This document shows positions 17,707-27,455 of a DNA stretch of 64,000 nt, in pieces. This stretch comes from PFJX01 sp964440155 (GTDB taxonomy: Bacteria; Pseudomonadota; Gammaproteobacteria; Burkholderiales; Thiobacillaceae): NCBI GenBank assembly GCA_964440155.1, contig CAYTRH010000001.1:1-64000 (forward strand), read 5' to 3'. The notes beneath the pieces were generated by a model. The model saw only the letters and a list, made by a program, of their open reading frames with translations. It did not search any database and was not told the DNA's origin. A program made the translations under genes and the position numbers. Within the stretch, counting starts at the first letter, position 1, and the number at the start of each line of letters is the position of its first letter.

Positions 17707-18843
17707 TCAGGCCAGGAACGGGCGCAAGGCGCGGGCGATCAGCGCCGGCGTGTCACGCTTCAATCGCGCCCGCTGGGTGCGAAACATGCGGGTCTGCCGG
17801 GCTGCCGCTTCCGGATCGGCCAGCAGCCGATGCACAGCCTCGGCCAGCGCATGGGGCTCGGCCTGATGCTGGATCAGCTCCGGCACGACGGCATCGCCGG
17901 CCAGGATATTGGGCAGCCCGATCCAGGGCAGCAGCGCCTGCCGCCGCATGATCTGCCAGGTCAGCCAGGGCACGCGATAGGTGATGACGTGCGGACAGTC
18001 CAGCAGCAGGGCTTCGAGCGTGGCCGTTCCTGAAGCGATCAACGCAGCGTCGGCAGCTTGCAGCGCATCGTGCGCATGGCCGTAGAGCATGCGGACCGGC
18101 AGTTGCGTGGCGCCCTGCTCATGCAGTTGGCGTTCGAAACGCATACGCGTAGCACGGTTGACCAGCGGAATCAGGAAACGCACCTGCGGTCGTTGCTCGA
18201 CCAGTTGCCGCGCTGCGGCGATACATAGCGTGCCGAGCGATTCCAGTTCGCTCATGCGGCTGCCGGGCATCAGCACCACGTATTCGCCGTCCGCCGTCAG
18301 GCCGAGGCGTTCGCGCGCACGCGCGCGGTTCGGCTCGGGCAGCGCGTGCGCCAGCGGGTGGCCGACGTAAGTGGCCGGAATGCCGGCGCGCTGATAGATC
18401 TCCTCCTCGAACGGGAAGATCAGCAAAGTGTGATCGGCAGCGCGCCGTACTTTCTCGATGCGGCGCGGCCGCCATGCCCATACCGACGGACTGACGAAGT
18501 GGGCCGTGGCGATGCCGGCACGCCTGAGATCGCGTTCCAGCGCGAGATTGAAATCCGGCGCGTCGATGCCGATGAACAGGTGCGGCGGCCGTGCCAGCAG
18601 TTCCCTGCGCAGGTCCCGGCGTATGGCCAGAATGCGGCGCAGGCTGCCCAGCGCCTCGACATAACCGCGCACCGACAGCGCATCCAGGTCGTGCAGCGAA
18701 CGCGCACCGGCGGCCTGCATGCGCGGCCCGGCAATGCCGTAGAAGCCGTCGGCCAGCCCGGCGTGCTTGAGCGCGTCGATGAGCAAACCGCCCAGCAGAT
18801 CGCCGGATGCCTCGCCGGCGACCACGGCGACCAGACGCGCCAT
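17707..18843 (-). CDS. lpxB: Lipid-A-disaccharide synthase
   Basis: Glycosyltransferase (GT19) that joins UDP-2,3-diacylglucosamine and lipid X in lipid A synthesis at the inner membrane. About 378 aa from the ATG at 18843. VVAGEASGDLLGG is the N-terminal signature, and MPGSRMSEL and the region ending in ALIASGTATLEALLLD fit the UDP-sugar-binding half. The chosen start places the VAGEASG motif at the usual distance; an in-frame ATG at 18879, 7 bases after lpxA, is the alternative. Confidence 0.95.
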   Translation of the reverse strand: MARLVAVVAGEASGDLLGGLLIDALKHAGLADGFYGIAGPRMQAAGARSLHDLDALSVRGYVEALGSLRRILAIRRDLRRELLARPPHLFIGIDAPDFNLALERDLRRAGIATAHFVSPSVWAWRPRRIEKVRRAADHTLLIFPFEEEIYQRAGIPATYVGHPLAHALPEPNRARARERLGLTADGEYVVLMPGSRMSELESLGTLCIAAARQLVEQRPQVRFLIPLVNRATRMRFERQLHEQGATQLPVRMLYGHAHDALQAADAALIASGTATLEALLLDCPHVITYRVPWLTWQIMRRQALLPWIGLPNILAGDAVVPELIQHQAEPHALAEAVHRLLADPEAAARQTRMFRTQRARLKRDTPALIARALRPFLA

Positions 18844-18885
18844 GTCGGTAGGCAAGCCGATCCCCCCCTGGCGCACCATGAGCGG

Positions 18886-19680
18886 TCAGCGCAGGATGCC
18901 GCGTCCGGGTGTCGCCAGAAACTCGACCAGGGGCTGCAATTCCGGCCGCTGTCGCGCCTCGTCGGCGATATGGGTACGGGCATCGGCCAAGCCGAGCCCG
19001 GACTTGTACAGGGTCTTGTAGGCACGCTTCACGGCGGCTATGGCTTCGGCATCGAAGCCGCGGCGTTTCAGGCCCTCGGCATTGATGCCATGCGGGCTGG
19101 CGGGATTGCCCGCAACCATGACGTAGGGCGGTACGTCCTGACGGATCACCGAAGCGATGCCGGTGATCACGTGCGCGCCGATGCGGCAGAACTGGTGCAC
19201 GCCGGTGAAACCGCCGAGGATGGCGTGATCCTGTACCACCACATGACCCGCCAGCGAGGCGTTGTTGGCGAAAATGGTGTGGTTGCCGATGACGCAATCA
19301 TGCGCCACATGCACATAGGCCATGATCCAGTTGTCGTCGCCGATGCGGGTCACCCCCTTGTCCTGCACGGTGCCGGTGTTGAAGGTGCAGAACTCGCGTA
19401 TGACGTTGCCATCACCGATCTCCAGCCGGGTCGGTTCGCCGGCGTACTTCTTGTCCTGCGGCTGCTCGCCCAGCGAGGCGAACTGGAAGATGCGGTTGCC
19501 GCGACCGATCCGGGTATGGCCGGTGATGACCACGTGCGGCCCCACCTCGGTATCCGCGTCGATCTCCACATGTTCGCCGATCACGCTGTAGGCGCCGATG
19601 CGCACGTTCGCACCAAGGCGCGCGCCGTCCGCCACCAGCGCCGTCGGGTGCACCAAGGCGGTGGGATCGATGGCAGTCAT
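18886..19680 (-). CDS. lpxA: UDP-N-acetylglucosamine acyltransferase
   Basis: First enzyme of lipid A synthesis; transfers a 3-hydroxyacyl chain from ACP to UDP-GlcNAc. 264 aa, a left-handed beta-helix built of hexapeptide repeats (IGAYSVIGEHVEIDADTEVG and so on). The catalytic His lies in AYVHVAHDCVIGN, and the C-terminal helical domain starts near GLKRRGF. Four bases separate it from fabZ and 7 from the upstream lpxB ATG. Confidence 0.97.
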   Translation of the reverse strand: MTAIDPTALVHPTALVADGARLGANVRIGAYSVIGEHVEIDADTEVGPHVVITGHTRIGRGNRIFQFASLGEQPQDKKYAGEPTRLEIGDGNVIREFCTFNTGTVQDKGVTRIGDDNWIMAYVHVAHDCVIGNHTIFANNASLAGHVVVQDHAILGGFTGVHQFCRIGAHVITGIASVIRQDVPPYVMVAGNPASPHGINAEGLKRRGFDAEAIAAVKRAYKTLYKSGLGLADARTHIADEARQRPELQPLVEFLATPGRGILR

Positions 19681-19684
19681 CGCG

Positions 19685-20128
19685 TCAGTCGAGCTGCTTG
19701 AGCGTGCACATCAGTTCCGCCTCGCACGCCAGTTGGCCATCGACGGTGGCCTTGGCGGCGAACTTCCAGATGCCGCGCGTGCAACGCAGGATGCGCGCTT
19801 CCATGCGCACCTGGTCGCCGGGAACCACGGGCCGCTTGAAACGCGCCGCGTCGATACCGACGAAGTAGATCACGCTGTTTTCCGTCACATCGCGTCCGTC
19901 ACTCTTGAACGCCAGCAGCCCCGCGGTCTGCGCCAAGGCCTCGATCAACAATACGCCCGGCATGACCGGGTGATTGGGGAAATGGCCCGGAAAGTGTGGT
20001 TCGTTCATGCTGACGTTCTTGATGGCGACGATGTGCTCCTTGGGCGTCATTTCCAGCACCCGGTCCACCAGCAGGAACGGGTAGCGGTGCGGCAGATGCC
20101 GCATGATCTGTGCGATGTCCATGGTCAT
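19685..20128 (-). CDS. fabZ: 3-hydroxyacyl-[ACP] dehydratase FabZ
   Basis: Dehydrates 3-hydroxyacyl-ACP in fatty acid elongation and competes with LpxA/LpxD for the same substrate pool. 147 aa, a single hot-dog fold. The catalytic His is in HFPGHFPNHPVMPGVL and the Glu in LIEALAQTAG. LPHRYPFLLVDRV is the N-terminal signature. Its start overlaps the lpxD stop (ATGA). Confidence 0.97.
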   Translation of the reverse strand: MTMDIAQIMRHLPHRYPFLLVDRVLEMTPKEHIVAIKNVSMNEPHFPGHFPNHPVMPGVLLIEALAQTAGLLAFKSDGRDVTENSVIYFVGIDAARFKRPVVPGDQVRMEARILRCTRGIWKFAAKATVDGQLACEAELMCTLKQLD

Positions 20129-21177
20129 TTTTCAGCGGGTTCGATTGGTTGGGACGCGTTCTTTATAAACGACTCCAAGTTCTTGATGCGTTGCGCAAGG
20201 CTGTCCAGATGGCGGACGTGAGCGGCATTGCGCAGCCAGTCGCGATGCGGCATGAGCGGCAGCACGGAAGTGTAGGTTCCCGGTTCGCGAATGTCCTTGG
20301 CCACCAGACTGCCACCGGACACGATCACCCGGTCGCAGATCTCGATGTGGCCGACGATCATGGCCGCGCCGCCGATCTGACAGTAGGCGCCGATACGCGT
20401 GCTGCCGGCGATGCCCGCACAGCCGGCGATGGCGGTGTGCCGACCGATGCGGCAGTTGTGCGCGATCTGGATGAGGTTGTCGAGTTTGACGCCGTCCTCG
20501 ATGACGGTGTCGTCCAGGGCACCGCGGTCTATCGTGGTGTTGGCACCGACCTCCACGTCGTTGCCGACGACCACACGCCCGATCTGGGGCACCTTGACCC
20601 AATGATCGCCGTCCCACGCCAGGCCGAAGCCGTCGGCGCCGATGACGCAGCCGGGATGCAGCACCACGCGGTCACCCAGGATACAACCGTGTTGCACCGT
20701 GCTGCGCGTGTGCAGCAGACAATCCTGACCGATGCGCGCACCGGCTCCGATCACGGCCAGTGCGCCGATCCGGCTGCGCGCACCGATCACCGCACCCGGG
20801 CCGATCACGGCGCCGGCGTCGATTTGCACGTCCGGACCGATGAAGGCGTCTTCCGCCACCATTGCGCCGGCATGGATGCCCTCGCCACGAACCGCTGCAT
20901 CGTCGTGCAACAGCGCCGCCGCACGCGCGAACGCGGCGTGCGGGTTGGGCACCGCCAGACAGGCCTGCGGTAGCGCCTCCGCCAGCGCCTCGGGCACGAT
21001 CAGCGCACCGGCATGAGACGCCCTGGCCTGCGCCAGATACTTGGCGGAAGTCAGGAAGCCGAGCTGATCGGGGCGGGCGCGCTCCAACGAGGCGACGCTG
21101 GTCAGGACGAGATGCGCGTCACCGCGCAGGTGTCCGCCCAGGTGCGCGTGCAACTCACCGAGCGTGCGGGCGGTCAT
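20125..21177 (-). CDS. lpxD: UDP-3-O-acylglucosamine N-acyltransferase
   Basis: Adds the second 3-hydroxyacyl chain in lipid A synthesis. 350 aa. The N-terminal uridine-binding domain (about 1-100) is followed by a hexapeptide-repeat beta-helix (VQIDAGAVIGPGAVIGARSR and further repeats) and a C-terminal helix. The catalytic His lies in NLIQIAHNCRIGRHTAIAG. It sits between skp and fabZ, its usual place. Confidence 0.96.
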   Translation of the reverse strand: MTARTLGELHAHLGGHLRGDAHLVLTSVASLERARPDQLGFLTSAKYLAQARASHAGALIVPEALAEALPQACLAVPNPHAAFARAAALLHDDAAVRGEGIHAGAMVAEDAFIGPDVQIDAGAVIGPGAVIGARSRIGALAVIGAGARIGQDCLLHTRSTVQHGCILGDRVVLHPGCVIGADGFGLAWDGDHWVKVPQIGRVVVGNDVEVGANTTIDRGALDDTVIEDGVKLDNLIQIAHNCRIGRHTAIAGCAGIAGSTRIGAYCQIGGAAMIVGHIEICDRVIVSGGSLVAKDIREPGTYTSVLPLMPHRDWLRNAAHVRHLDSLAQRIKNLESFIKNASQPIEPAEK

Positions 21178-21226
21178 GCGCCGTCGTCGACGAAGCGATT
21201 CGGACTGCCGGCTGGCATGGGCGACA

Positions 21227-21718
21227 TCAGCGTTCCAGAGCCTTCAGTACCCGGTCGGTGATGTCTACGCGGGTACTGGCGTACACCACGTTCTCCAGGA
21301 TCAGGTCGAACTTCTCCCGCTCGGCGATCTCCATGATGGCCTTGCGTGCGCGGTCCTGAACCACGGCGAACTCTTCGTTCTTGCGCTGATTGAGGTCTTC
21401 ACGGAACTCGCGCTGCGCGTGTTGCAAATTGCGGCTCAGCGTGGTCAGTTCATTCTGCCGCTTGATCCGCTCGGGTTCGGCCAGGGTCAGTCCTTCCTTC
21501 TCCAGGAACGCCTGCAGGTCACGCGCCTGCCGGATGATGCGCTCGATCTCCTGTTCACGCGCCTGGAACTCCCGTTCCAGCTTTTTCTGCGCGTTCACGG
21601 CCAGGCGCGATTCACGAAACACCTTTTCAGTGTTGACGAAACCGATCTTGAGGTTGGTGTTGGCGTATGCGCTGCCGCCAACGAACAACAGCAGACACAA
21701 CAGCAAAAGACGCTTCAA
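21227..21718 (-). CDS. skp: Periplasmic chaperone Skp (OmpH)
   Basis: Holdase that carries unfolded outer-membrane proteins across the periplasm to BamA. 163 aa with a signal peptide (about 1-19, ending SAYA), IGFVNTEKVFRES at the mature start, a long charged coiled coil (about 45-130, the chaperone arms) and the closing beta segment FDLILENVVYA. Located directly after bamA, as in most Proteobacteria. Confidence 0.93.
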   Translation of the reverse strand: MKRLLLLCLLLFVGGSAYANTNLKIGFVNTEKVFRESRLAVNAQKKLEREFQAREQEIERIIRQARDLQAFLEKEGLTLAEPERIKRQNELTTLSRNLQHAQREFREDLNQRKNEEFAVVQDRARKAIMEIAEREKFDLILENVVYASTRVDITDRVLKALER

Positions 21719-21735
21719 GGCGGGACTCCTTCGAA

Positions 21736-24060
21736 TCAGAACACGTTGCCGAGTTGGAACTGGAACGACTGGGTTTCGTCGTCGCTGCTGTGCCGGAACG
21801 GTTTGGCAACGGACAGCTTGATCGGGCCCATCGGCGAATACCAGGTAACCGCCAGACCAGTCGAATAGCGCATGTCGGCAAACGAGAATTTGCTGAAACG
21901 TCCGGCGAAATCGTCACCGCCGTACACCATACCCATATCCACGAAGGCGCTCAGGCGCACCGAACGGTCATTGGCCATGCCCGGGAACGGGAACAGCACC
22001 TCGGCATTGCCGACCAGGCGTTTGTCGCCGCCGATGGCAAAATTCTCGTTGTTGGCGTTCTTGGCCTTGGGACCCAGTGCGCCGGATTCGAAACCACGCA
22101 CCGAGCCGATACCGCCGACATAGAAATTGCGGAACAGCGGCATGCTCTTGCCGCCGTAGCCACCGCCATAGCCGATTTCACCGTTCAGCATCAGGCTGAT
22201 GTTACGGGTGAGCGGCTTGAGCCACTGGTGCTGGTAGCTGAGCTTGTAGTACTTGAAGTCGCCGAGCGGCGTGCCCACCTCGGCGAACGCGCGCTGGTAC
22301 ATGCCTTTGGTGGGGTACAGCAGACTGTCACGGGAATCACGCGCCCAGCCGGACTCGAAACGCAGCGTGTCGGTGGTGACGCCGGAGTTATTGCCGCCAT
22401 AGTCGTTGGCGAACTTCTTGTAGACATCGGGCGCGGTGCTGCGCAGGTCGAGTTTGATCCGTTCCGCGGCCAGACCGAAGTTGACGGTGTCCAATTCACT
22501 GATCGGCACCCCCAGACGCATGCCCAGACCGGCGGTCGAGGTGCTGTAATCGGCGACGCTGCTGAGTCGGGAGGTATCGACGTTGCGCATGTAGACGTCA
22601 TAGCCCAGGCTGATGCCGTCCGGGGTGAAGTAGGGGTTGGTGAACGACAGCGCATACACCGAGTTGATCCGGCCGCTGTTGATCTGCGCGGACAGGCGGT
22701 TGCCGGTGCCGAACAGGTTGTTCTGCGCGATCGACCCGGACAGCACCAGCCCTTCCGAGCTGGAAAAGCCGGCGCCGAGCAGGATGTTGCCGGTGGGTTG
22801 CTCGACCACGTCGACGTTGACGTCGACCTGGTCGGTGGCGCCGGGCACCGGCGGCGTCTCGATGTTGACTTCCTTGAAATAGCCCAGCCGTTCGACGCGC
22901 ACACGCGAACGGTTGATCTTGTCCGCGGCATACCAGGCGCCTTCCATCTGGCGCATCTCCCGTCGGATCACCTCGTCCTTGGTGCGGGTGTTGCCGGCCA
23001 CGTTGATGCGGCGCACGTAGACCTTGCGTCCCGGATCGACCAGGAAGGTGAAGGCTGCGCTGCGCTGTTCCTTGTCGATCTCAGGCGCGGCGTTGACGTT
23101 GGCGAAGGCGTAACCCTCGTTGCCTAGGCGGTCACCGATGGCCTTGGTCGACTCGTTCAGCCGCTCGCGCGAAAACACGTCACCGACCTTGAGGCTGACC
23201 AGCTTTTGCAGTTCTTCCTCGGCCACCGGCATGTCGCCGGCGAACTTGTAGTCGGAGACCGTGTAACGCTCGCCTTCGCGGATGTTGATGGTGATGTAGA
23301 TGTCTTTCTTGTCGGGTGTGATCGATACCTGGGTCGACTCGATGTCGAACTCCAGATAACCCTGATTCAGGTAATGCGAGCGCAAGGTCTCCAGATCGCC
23401 CGCCAGTTTCTGCCGGGAATACTGGTCGTTCTTGGTCCACCATGACATCATGCCGGTGGTACCCTGGTTGAACAGCTTGAGCAGATCCTTTTCCTTGAAC
23501 ACCGTGGCGCCGACGATGCTGATCGCGCGAATCTTGGCGACCGGCCCCTCGGTGACCTCGAAACGCACAGCGACGCGGTTGCGCTCCAGCGGAGTGGTGA
23601 TGGCCTTGACCTCGACCGCGTACATGCCGCGGTTGTAGTACTGGCGCTTGAGTTCCTGCTCGGCCTTGTCCAGCAGCGACTTGTCGAGGATGCGCCCATC
23701 GGCCAGGCCCAACTGCTTGAGACCGGCCTTCATGTCATCCTTGGAAAACTCCTTCATGCCGGTGAACTCGACGCTGGCTATGGCCGGTCGCTCGTCCACG
23801 GTGACGATCAACACATCGCCCAGCACTTCCAGGCGGACATCCTTGAAGAAGCCGGTGGCGTATAAAGCGCGGATGGCTTCCGAAGCGCGCTGCTGCGTCA
23901 GGGTCTCGCCGACCTTGATCGGCAGGTAGCTGAACACGGTGCCGGCTTCCGTACGCTGGATGCCTTCCACGCGGATGTCGCGAATCTCGAACGGCTGGAA
24001 GGCCTGCGCCTGCGACGCAAACAGGGCCAGGGCGAGCAGGCTGGGACGGAACACGGGCAT
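21736..24060 (-). CDS. bamA: Outer membrane protein assembly factor BamA
   Basis: Central Omp85 subunit of the BAM complex that inserts beta-barrels into the outer membrane. 774 aa: signal peptide (about 1-20, ending QAQA), five POTRA domains (about 21-420) and a 16-strand barrel ending in the aromatic FQLGNVF. VRGF in GSVRGFESGALGP is the conserved loop 6 motif. The ATG at 24060, 10 bases after rseP, starts at the signal peptide; an upstream TTG would add a non-conserved stretch overlapping rseP. Confidence 0.96.
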   Translation of the reverse strand: MPVFRPSLLALALFASQAQAFQPFEIRDIRVEGIQRTEAGTVFSYLPIKVGETLTQQRASEAIRALYATGFFKDVRLEVLGDVLIVTVDERPAIASVEFTGMKEFSKDDMKAGLKQLGLADGRILDKSLLDKAEQELKRQYYNRGMYAVEVKAITTPLERNRVAVRFEVTEGPVAKIRAISIVGATVFKEKDLLKLFNQGTTGMMSWWTKNDQYSRQKLAGDLETLRSHYLNQGYLEFDIESTQVSITPDKKDIYITINIREGERYTVSDYKFAGDMPVAEEELQKLVSLKVGDVFSRERLNESTKAIGDRLGNEGYAFANVNAAPEIDKEQRSAAFTFLVDPGRKVYVRRINVAGNTRTKDEVIRREMRQMEGAWYAADKINRSRVRVERLGYFKEVNIETPPVPGATDQVDVNVDVVEQPTGNILLGAGFSSSEGLVLSGSIAQNNLFGTGNRLSAQINSGRINSVYALSFTNPYFTPDGISLGYDVYMRNVDTSRLSSVADYSTSTAGLGMRLGVPISELDTVNFGLAAERIKLDLRSTAPDVYKKFANDYGGNNSGVTTDTLRFESGWARDSRDSLLYPTKGMYQRAFAEVGTPLGDFKYYKLSYQHQWLKPLTRNISLMLNGEIGYGGGYGGKSMPLFRNFYVGGIGSVRGFESGALGPKAKNANNENFAIGGDKRLVGNAEVLFPFPGMANDRSVRLSAFVDMGMVYGGDDFAGRFSKFSFADMRYSTGLAVTWYSPMGPIKLSVAKPFRHSSDDETQSFQFQLGNVF

Positions 24061-24070
24061 GGCGGGGAGG

Positions 24071-25420
24071 TTATCCGACGAAGAGTCGCTGGAGATCGTT
24101 GTAAATGGCAAAGAACATCAGGAGTCCGAGCAGGAAGATGCCGATCTTCTGGCCGATGATCTGGGCGCGCTCGGAAACCGGCCTGCCGGTCAAAAATTCC
24201 GCGAGATAATACAGCAAGTGCCCACCATCCAGTAACGGCACGGGCAACAGGTTGATCACACCCAGGCTGACGCTGACCAGGGCAAGGAAGGCGACGAATG
24301 CGGCCAGACCGATCTGCGCCGATTGTCCGGCGTAATCGGCGATGGTGATGGGCCCGGACAGATTCTTCAGCGACGCCTGCCCGAGCACCATGCGGCCGAG
24401 CATCTCCAGACTGAACACTGACAGTTCCCAGGTACGTGTCAGCGCGCGGTAGCCCGAGTCGAGCATGTCGTAACGGGCGACGCCGTGCAGATCCTCCAGC
24501 AGGGCAGCGTCGATGTGCGGCGCGGCGCCAATGCGACCGATGTCCTGGCCGCGCTCATGCGCGACTTCGGGTGTAACCCGTACGAACAGCCGCACGCCGT
24601 CGCGCTCGATGATGACATCGAGCGGGCGGCCGGGCGCCGCGCGCACAATCTTGACCACGTCGTCCCAAAGTTTCGGCTCGATCCCATCGAGGGCGAGGAT
24701 GCGATCACCGCTGTGCAGACCCGCGCGGCTGGCCGCGCCGGAGGGGGTCAGATCGCCCAGCACCGGCTCCAGCGGCGGCAGATAGCGCACCAGGCCGTAC
24801 GCGCGCAGCGGGTTGCGTTCGAACTCTTCGTCACGTTGTGGGAGCTCCAGCGTCGGCGTGGCGAGGTGACCGCGCACGTTCTGCACTTCCAGGCGCAGCG
24901 GTGTACCGGCGATGCCGTGCCGCAGTGTCAGCCAGTGCACGTCCTGCCAGCTTTCCACGACCTCCCCATTGATCGACAGCACGCGGTCGCCCGCCTGAAT
25001 ACCGGCTTGTGCCGCTGGCGTGCCCTCGGGCGGCTCACCCAGCACCGGCTTGAGGATGGGCACGCCGGTCAGGAACAGACCCCAGAACAGCAGGATGGCG
25101 AGCAGGAAATTGGCCAGCGGGCCCGCCGCCACGATCGCGGCGCGGGCACCCAGCGGTTTGCGATTGAACGCCTGGTCGAGCTGGTCCGGAGGTACCGGCG
25201 CTTCACGCTCATCCAGCATCTTGACGTAGCCTCCCAGCGGTATCGCCGACAGTGCCCATTCCGTGCCATGGCGGTCGACGCGACGCGCGATGACCTTGCC
25301 GAAACCGACGGAGAAGCGAAGCACCCGCACACCGGCGCGGCGGGCGACGACATAGTGGCCGAGCTCGTGGAACACGATGAGCACGGCCAGCGTGAACAGG
25401 AAGGCGAGCAGGGTGGTCAT
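24071..25420 (-). CDS. rseP: Site-2 metalloprotease RseP
   Basis: Intramembrane zinc protease that cleaves RseA to release sigma-E during envelope stress and clears signal-peptide remnants. 449 aa, matching E. coli. HELGH in the first membrane helix and LLDGGHL near the end complete the zinc site. Two PDZ domains lie between (around 125-210 and 215-300). The ATG at 25420 starts directly at the first membrane helix (MTTLLAFLFTLAVLIVFHEL); the longer open frame upstream lies within dxr. Confidence 0.95.
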   Translation of the reverse strand: MTTLLAFLFTLAVLIVFHELGHYVVARRAGVRVLRFSVGFGKVIARRVDRHGTEWALSAIPLGGYVKMLDEREAPVPPDQLDQAFNRKPLGARAAIVAAGPLANFLLAILLFWGLFLTGVPILKPVLGEPPEGTPAAQAGIQAGDRVLSINGEVVESWQDVHWLTLRHGIAGTPLRLEVQNVRGHLATPTLELPQRDEEFERNPLRAYGLVRYLPPLEPVLGDLTPSGAASRAGLHSGDRILALDGIEPKLWDDVVKIVRAAPGRPLDVIIERDGVRLFVRVTPEVAHERGQDIGRIGAAPHIDAALLEDLHGVARYDMLDSGYRALTRTWELSVFSLEMLGRMVLGQASLKNLSGPITIADYAGQSAQIGLAAFVAFLALVSVSLGVINLLPVPLLDGGHLLYYLAEFLTGRPVSERAQIIGQKIGIFLLGLLMFFAIYNDLQRLFVG

Positions 25421-25427
25421 GCCGATT

Positions 25428-26633
25428 TCAGGCGGCGACGCGCGCGATGAGTTCCCGCGCCAGATGACGCGCCTCGGCGTCAGCCTCTTGCAGATCGTCG
25501 AGGCCGTCGGCAGCCAGCCCGGAAAGCCGATCGAGCACCCCTTCAAGCGTCGTGGCGATGCCGGGGTAGCTCAGGCGATGGTCGAGGAAGGCGGCGACCG
25601 CTTCCTCGTTGGCGGCATTGAGCACGGCGGGTGCGGCGCCACCGGTGCGCAACGCCTCATAGGCCAGGCCGAGACAGGGAAAGCGGCGCAGATCCGGTGC
25701 CTCGAAGGTCAGCGTGCCGGTGCGCGCCAGATCCAGCCAGGGCACACCTGCGTCGACACGTTCGGGGTAGGCCAGGGCATGCGCGATCGGCGTGCGCATG
25801 TCGGGATGCGACAACTGTGCCAGCACCGACCCGTCGTGATACTCCACCATGCTGTGGATGATGCTCTGCGGGTGGATCACCACGTCGATCTGCTCCGGAC
25901 GCGCGTCGAACAGCCAGCGTGCCTCGATCACTTCCAGTCCCTTGTTCATCATGGTGGCGGAATCCACCGAGATCTTGCGTCCCATGACCCAGTTGGGGTG
26001 TGCCACCGCCTCCTCGGGGGTGACCGCCGCCAGCGTCTCGACCGGGCGAGCGCGGAACGGGCCGCCGGACGCGGTGAGCAGTATGCGGCGCACGCCTGCG
26101 GGCAGACCGCCACGCCCAGGTGGCGGGTCCACGGTGCTCGGAGTCGGTGCGGGCATGCACTGAAACACGGCGTTGTGCTCGCTGTCGATCGGCAGGAGCG
26201 TGGCGCCATGGTCGCGTACCGCATCCATGAAAAAGCGCCCGGCCATGACCAGGGTTTCCTTGTTCGCCAGCAGCACCCGCTTGCCGGCACGCGCCGCAGC
26301 CAGTGCCGGACGCAGACCGGCGGCACCGACGATGGCCGCCATGACGCTATCCACTTCCGGCAGACTGGCGACGGTTTCCAGCGCTTGGGGACCCGCCAGC
26401 ACCTCGACATCGATGTCGGCAAGCAGGGCGCGCAGCGCTTCGGCGCGGTCCTCGGTCAGCACTACGGCATAGCGCGGGCGGAAACGGCGGCACTGCTCGG
26501 CAAGGCGTTCGATCTGATGCTGCCCGCTGAGGGCGACGACGCGAAAGCGCTGCGGGTGGCGGGCCACGACGTCGAGGGTGTTGACGCCGATGGTGCCCGT
26601 GGCACCGAGTATGGTCAGGTTGCGTACGCTCAT
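25428..26633 (-). CDS. dxr: 1-deoxy-D-xylulose 5-phosphate reductoisomerase
   Basis: Second step of the MEP isoprenoid pathway, NADPH-dependent. 401 aa. The nucleotide-binding start is LTILGATGTIGVNTLDVVAR. Metal and substrate motifs include SEHNAVFQC, TASGGPFR and WVMGRKISVDSATMMNKGLE. The ATG at 26633 overlaps the cdsA stop by 4 bases (ATGA), which decides among the three closely spaced in-frame ATGs. Position after uppS-cdsA is the betaproteobacterial order. Confidence 0.96.
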   Translation of the reverse strand: MSVRNLTILGATGTIGVNTLDVVARHPQRFRVVALSGQHQIERLAEQCRRFRPRYAVVLTEDRAEALRALLADIDVEVLAGPQALETVASLPEVDSVMAAIVGAAGLRPALAAARAGKRVLLANKETLVMAGRFFMDAVRDHGATLLPIDSEHNAVFQCMPAPTPSTVDPPPGRGGLPAGVRRILLTASGGPFRARPVETLAAVTPEEAVAHPNWVMGRKISVDSATMMNKGLEVIEARWLFDARPEQIDVVIHPQSIIHSMVEYHDGSVLAQLSHPDMRTPIAHALAYPERVDAGVPWLDLARTGTLTFEAPDLRRFPCLGLAYEALRTGGAAPAVLNAANEEAVAAFLDHRLSYPGIATTLEGVLDRLSGLAADGLDDLQEADAEARHLARELIARVAA

Positions 26634-27445
26634 GTCCATCCCATCCATTGCAGCCCCATCCAAAGCAACATGGCTGCCGGCAGCACGGCAGTCAGGCTGT
26701 CGACGCGGTCGAGTACGCCACCATGGCCGGGCAACAGGCTGCCGCTATCCTTGACGCCCGCCTGACGCTTCAACACGCTCTCCCACAGGTCGCCCAGCAC
26801 CGACAGGGCAAGCAGCAGCCACGCGGACCCCAGAGCCAGGAGCAACGCCAATACGCCACGCTCCGACACGCCGAGCAGATATACCGCGGCAGCGTAAACG
26901 GACACCGCGAGCCACGCGCCGAACAGGCCTTCTAGCGTCTTGCCCGGGCTGATGGCCGGGGCGAGTTTGCGCCGGCCATAGCGCCGTCCGGCGAAATACG
27001 CGGCGCTGTCGGCGATGGCCACCAGACCGACCAGGGCGAGCAGGCCATGGGCCGTTGCGGCGCGCAGTTCGATCAGAGCCACCAGTGCAGGCGTCAGCAC
27101 CAACAGCCCGATGAGCAGATGTGTCGGAGTGCCAGGTATGCGGATGCCACGCGCCATCAGCCAAGGTGATACCAGCCAGAACGTCAACGCCGCGGCATGA
27201 GGCCAGACCATGGCGGGTGCGGCCAGGCCGAGCCCGATGCCGAGGGCGACGACCAGGCCGCCGAACGACACCCCGGCCAGCGCGGTCAAGCCGGCCAGTT
27301 TGGCCCATTCCCACGCGGCGAGCCCGGTGACGCCGGCGGCGAGTGCAACCCACACCGGTGTCGGCGCGAAGTAGAGCGCGAGCACGAAGGCCGTGATCAG
27401 AGGGAGCGCGGTGGCGACCCGCGTGCGAGTGGGGTTGGCCGCCAT
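26630..27445 (-). CDS. cdsA: Phosphatidate cytidylyltransferase
   Basis: Makes CDP-diacylglycerol, the precursor of membrane phospholipids. 271 aa, a polytopic inner-membrane protein with about seven to eight hydrophobic helices. The family signature near the C-terminus, SVLKRQAGVKDSGSLLPGHG followed by GVLDRVDS, contains the conserved Lys/Asp/His. The ATG at 27445 lies 10 bases after uppS; the long extension upstream runs out of frame through uppS and is not part of the protein. Confidence 0.94.
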   Translation of the reverse strand: MAANPTRTRVATALPLITAFVLALYFAPTPVWVALAAGVTGLAAWEWAKLAGLTALAGVSFGGLVVALGIGLGLAAPAMVWPHAAALTFWLVSPWLMARGIRIPGTPTHLLIGLLVLTPALVALIELRAATAHGLLALVGLVAIADSAAYFAGRRYGRRKLAPAISPGKTLEGLFGAWLAVSVYAAAVYLLGVSERGVLALLLALGSAWLLLALSVLGDLWESVLKRQAGVKDSGSLLPGHGGVLDRVDSLTAVLPAAMLLWMGLQWMGWT

Positions 27446-27455
27446 CGGCGAACGA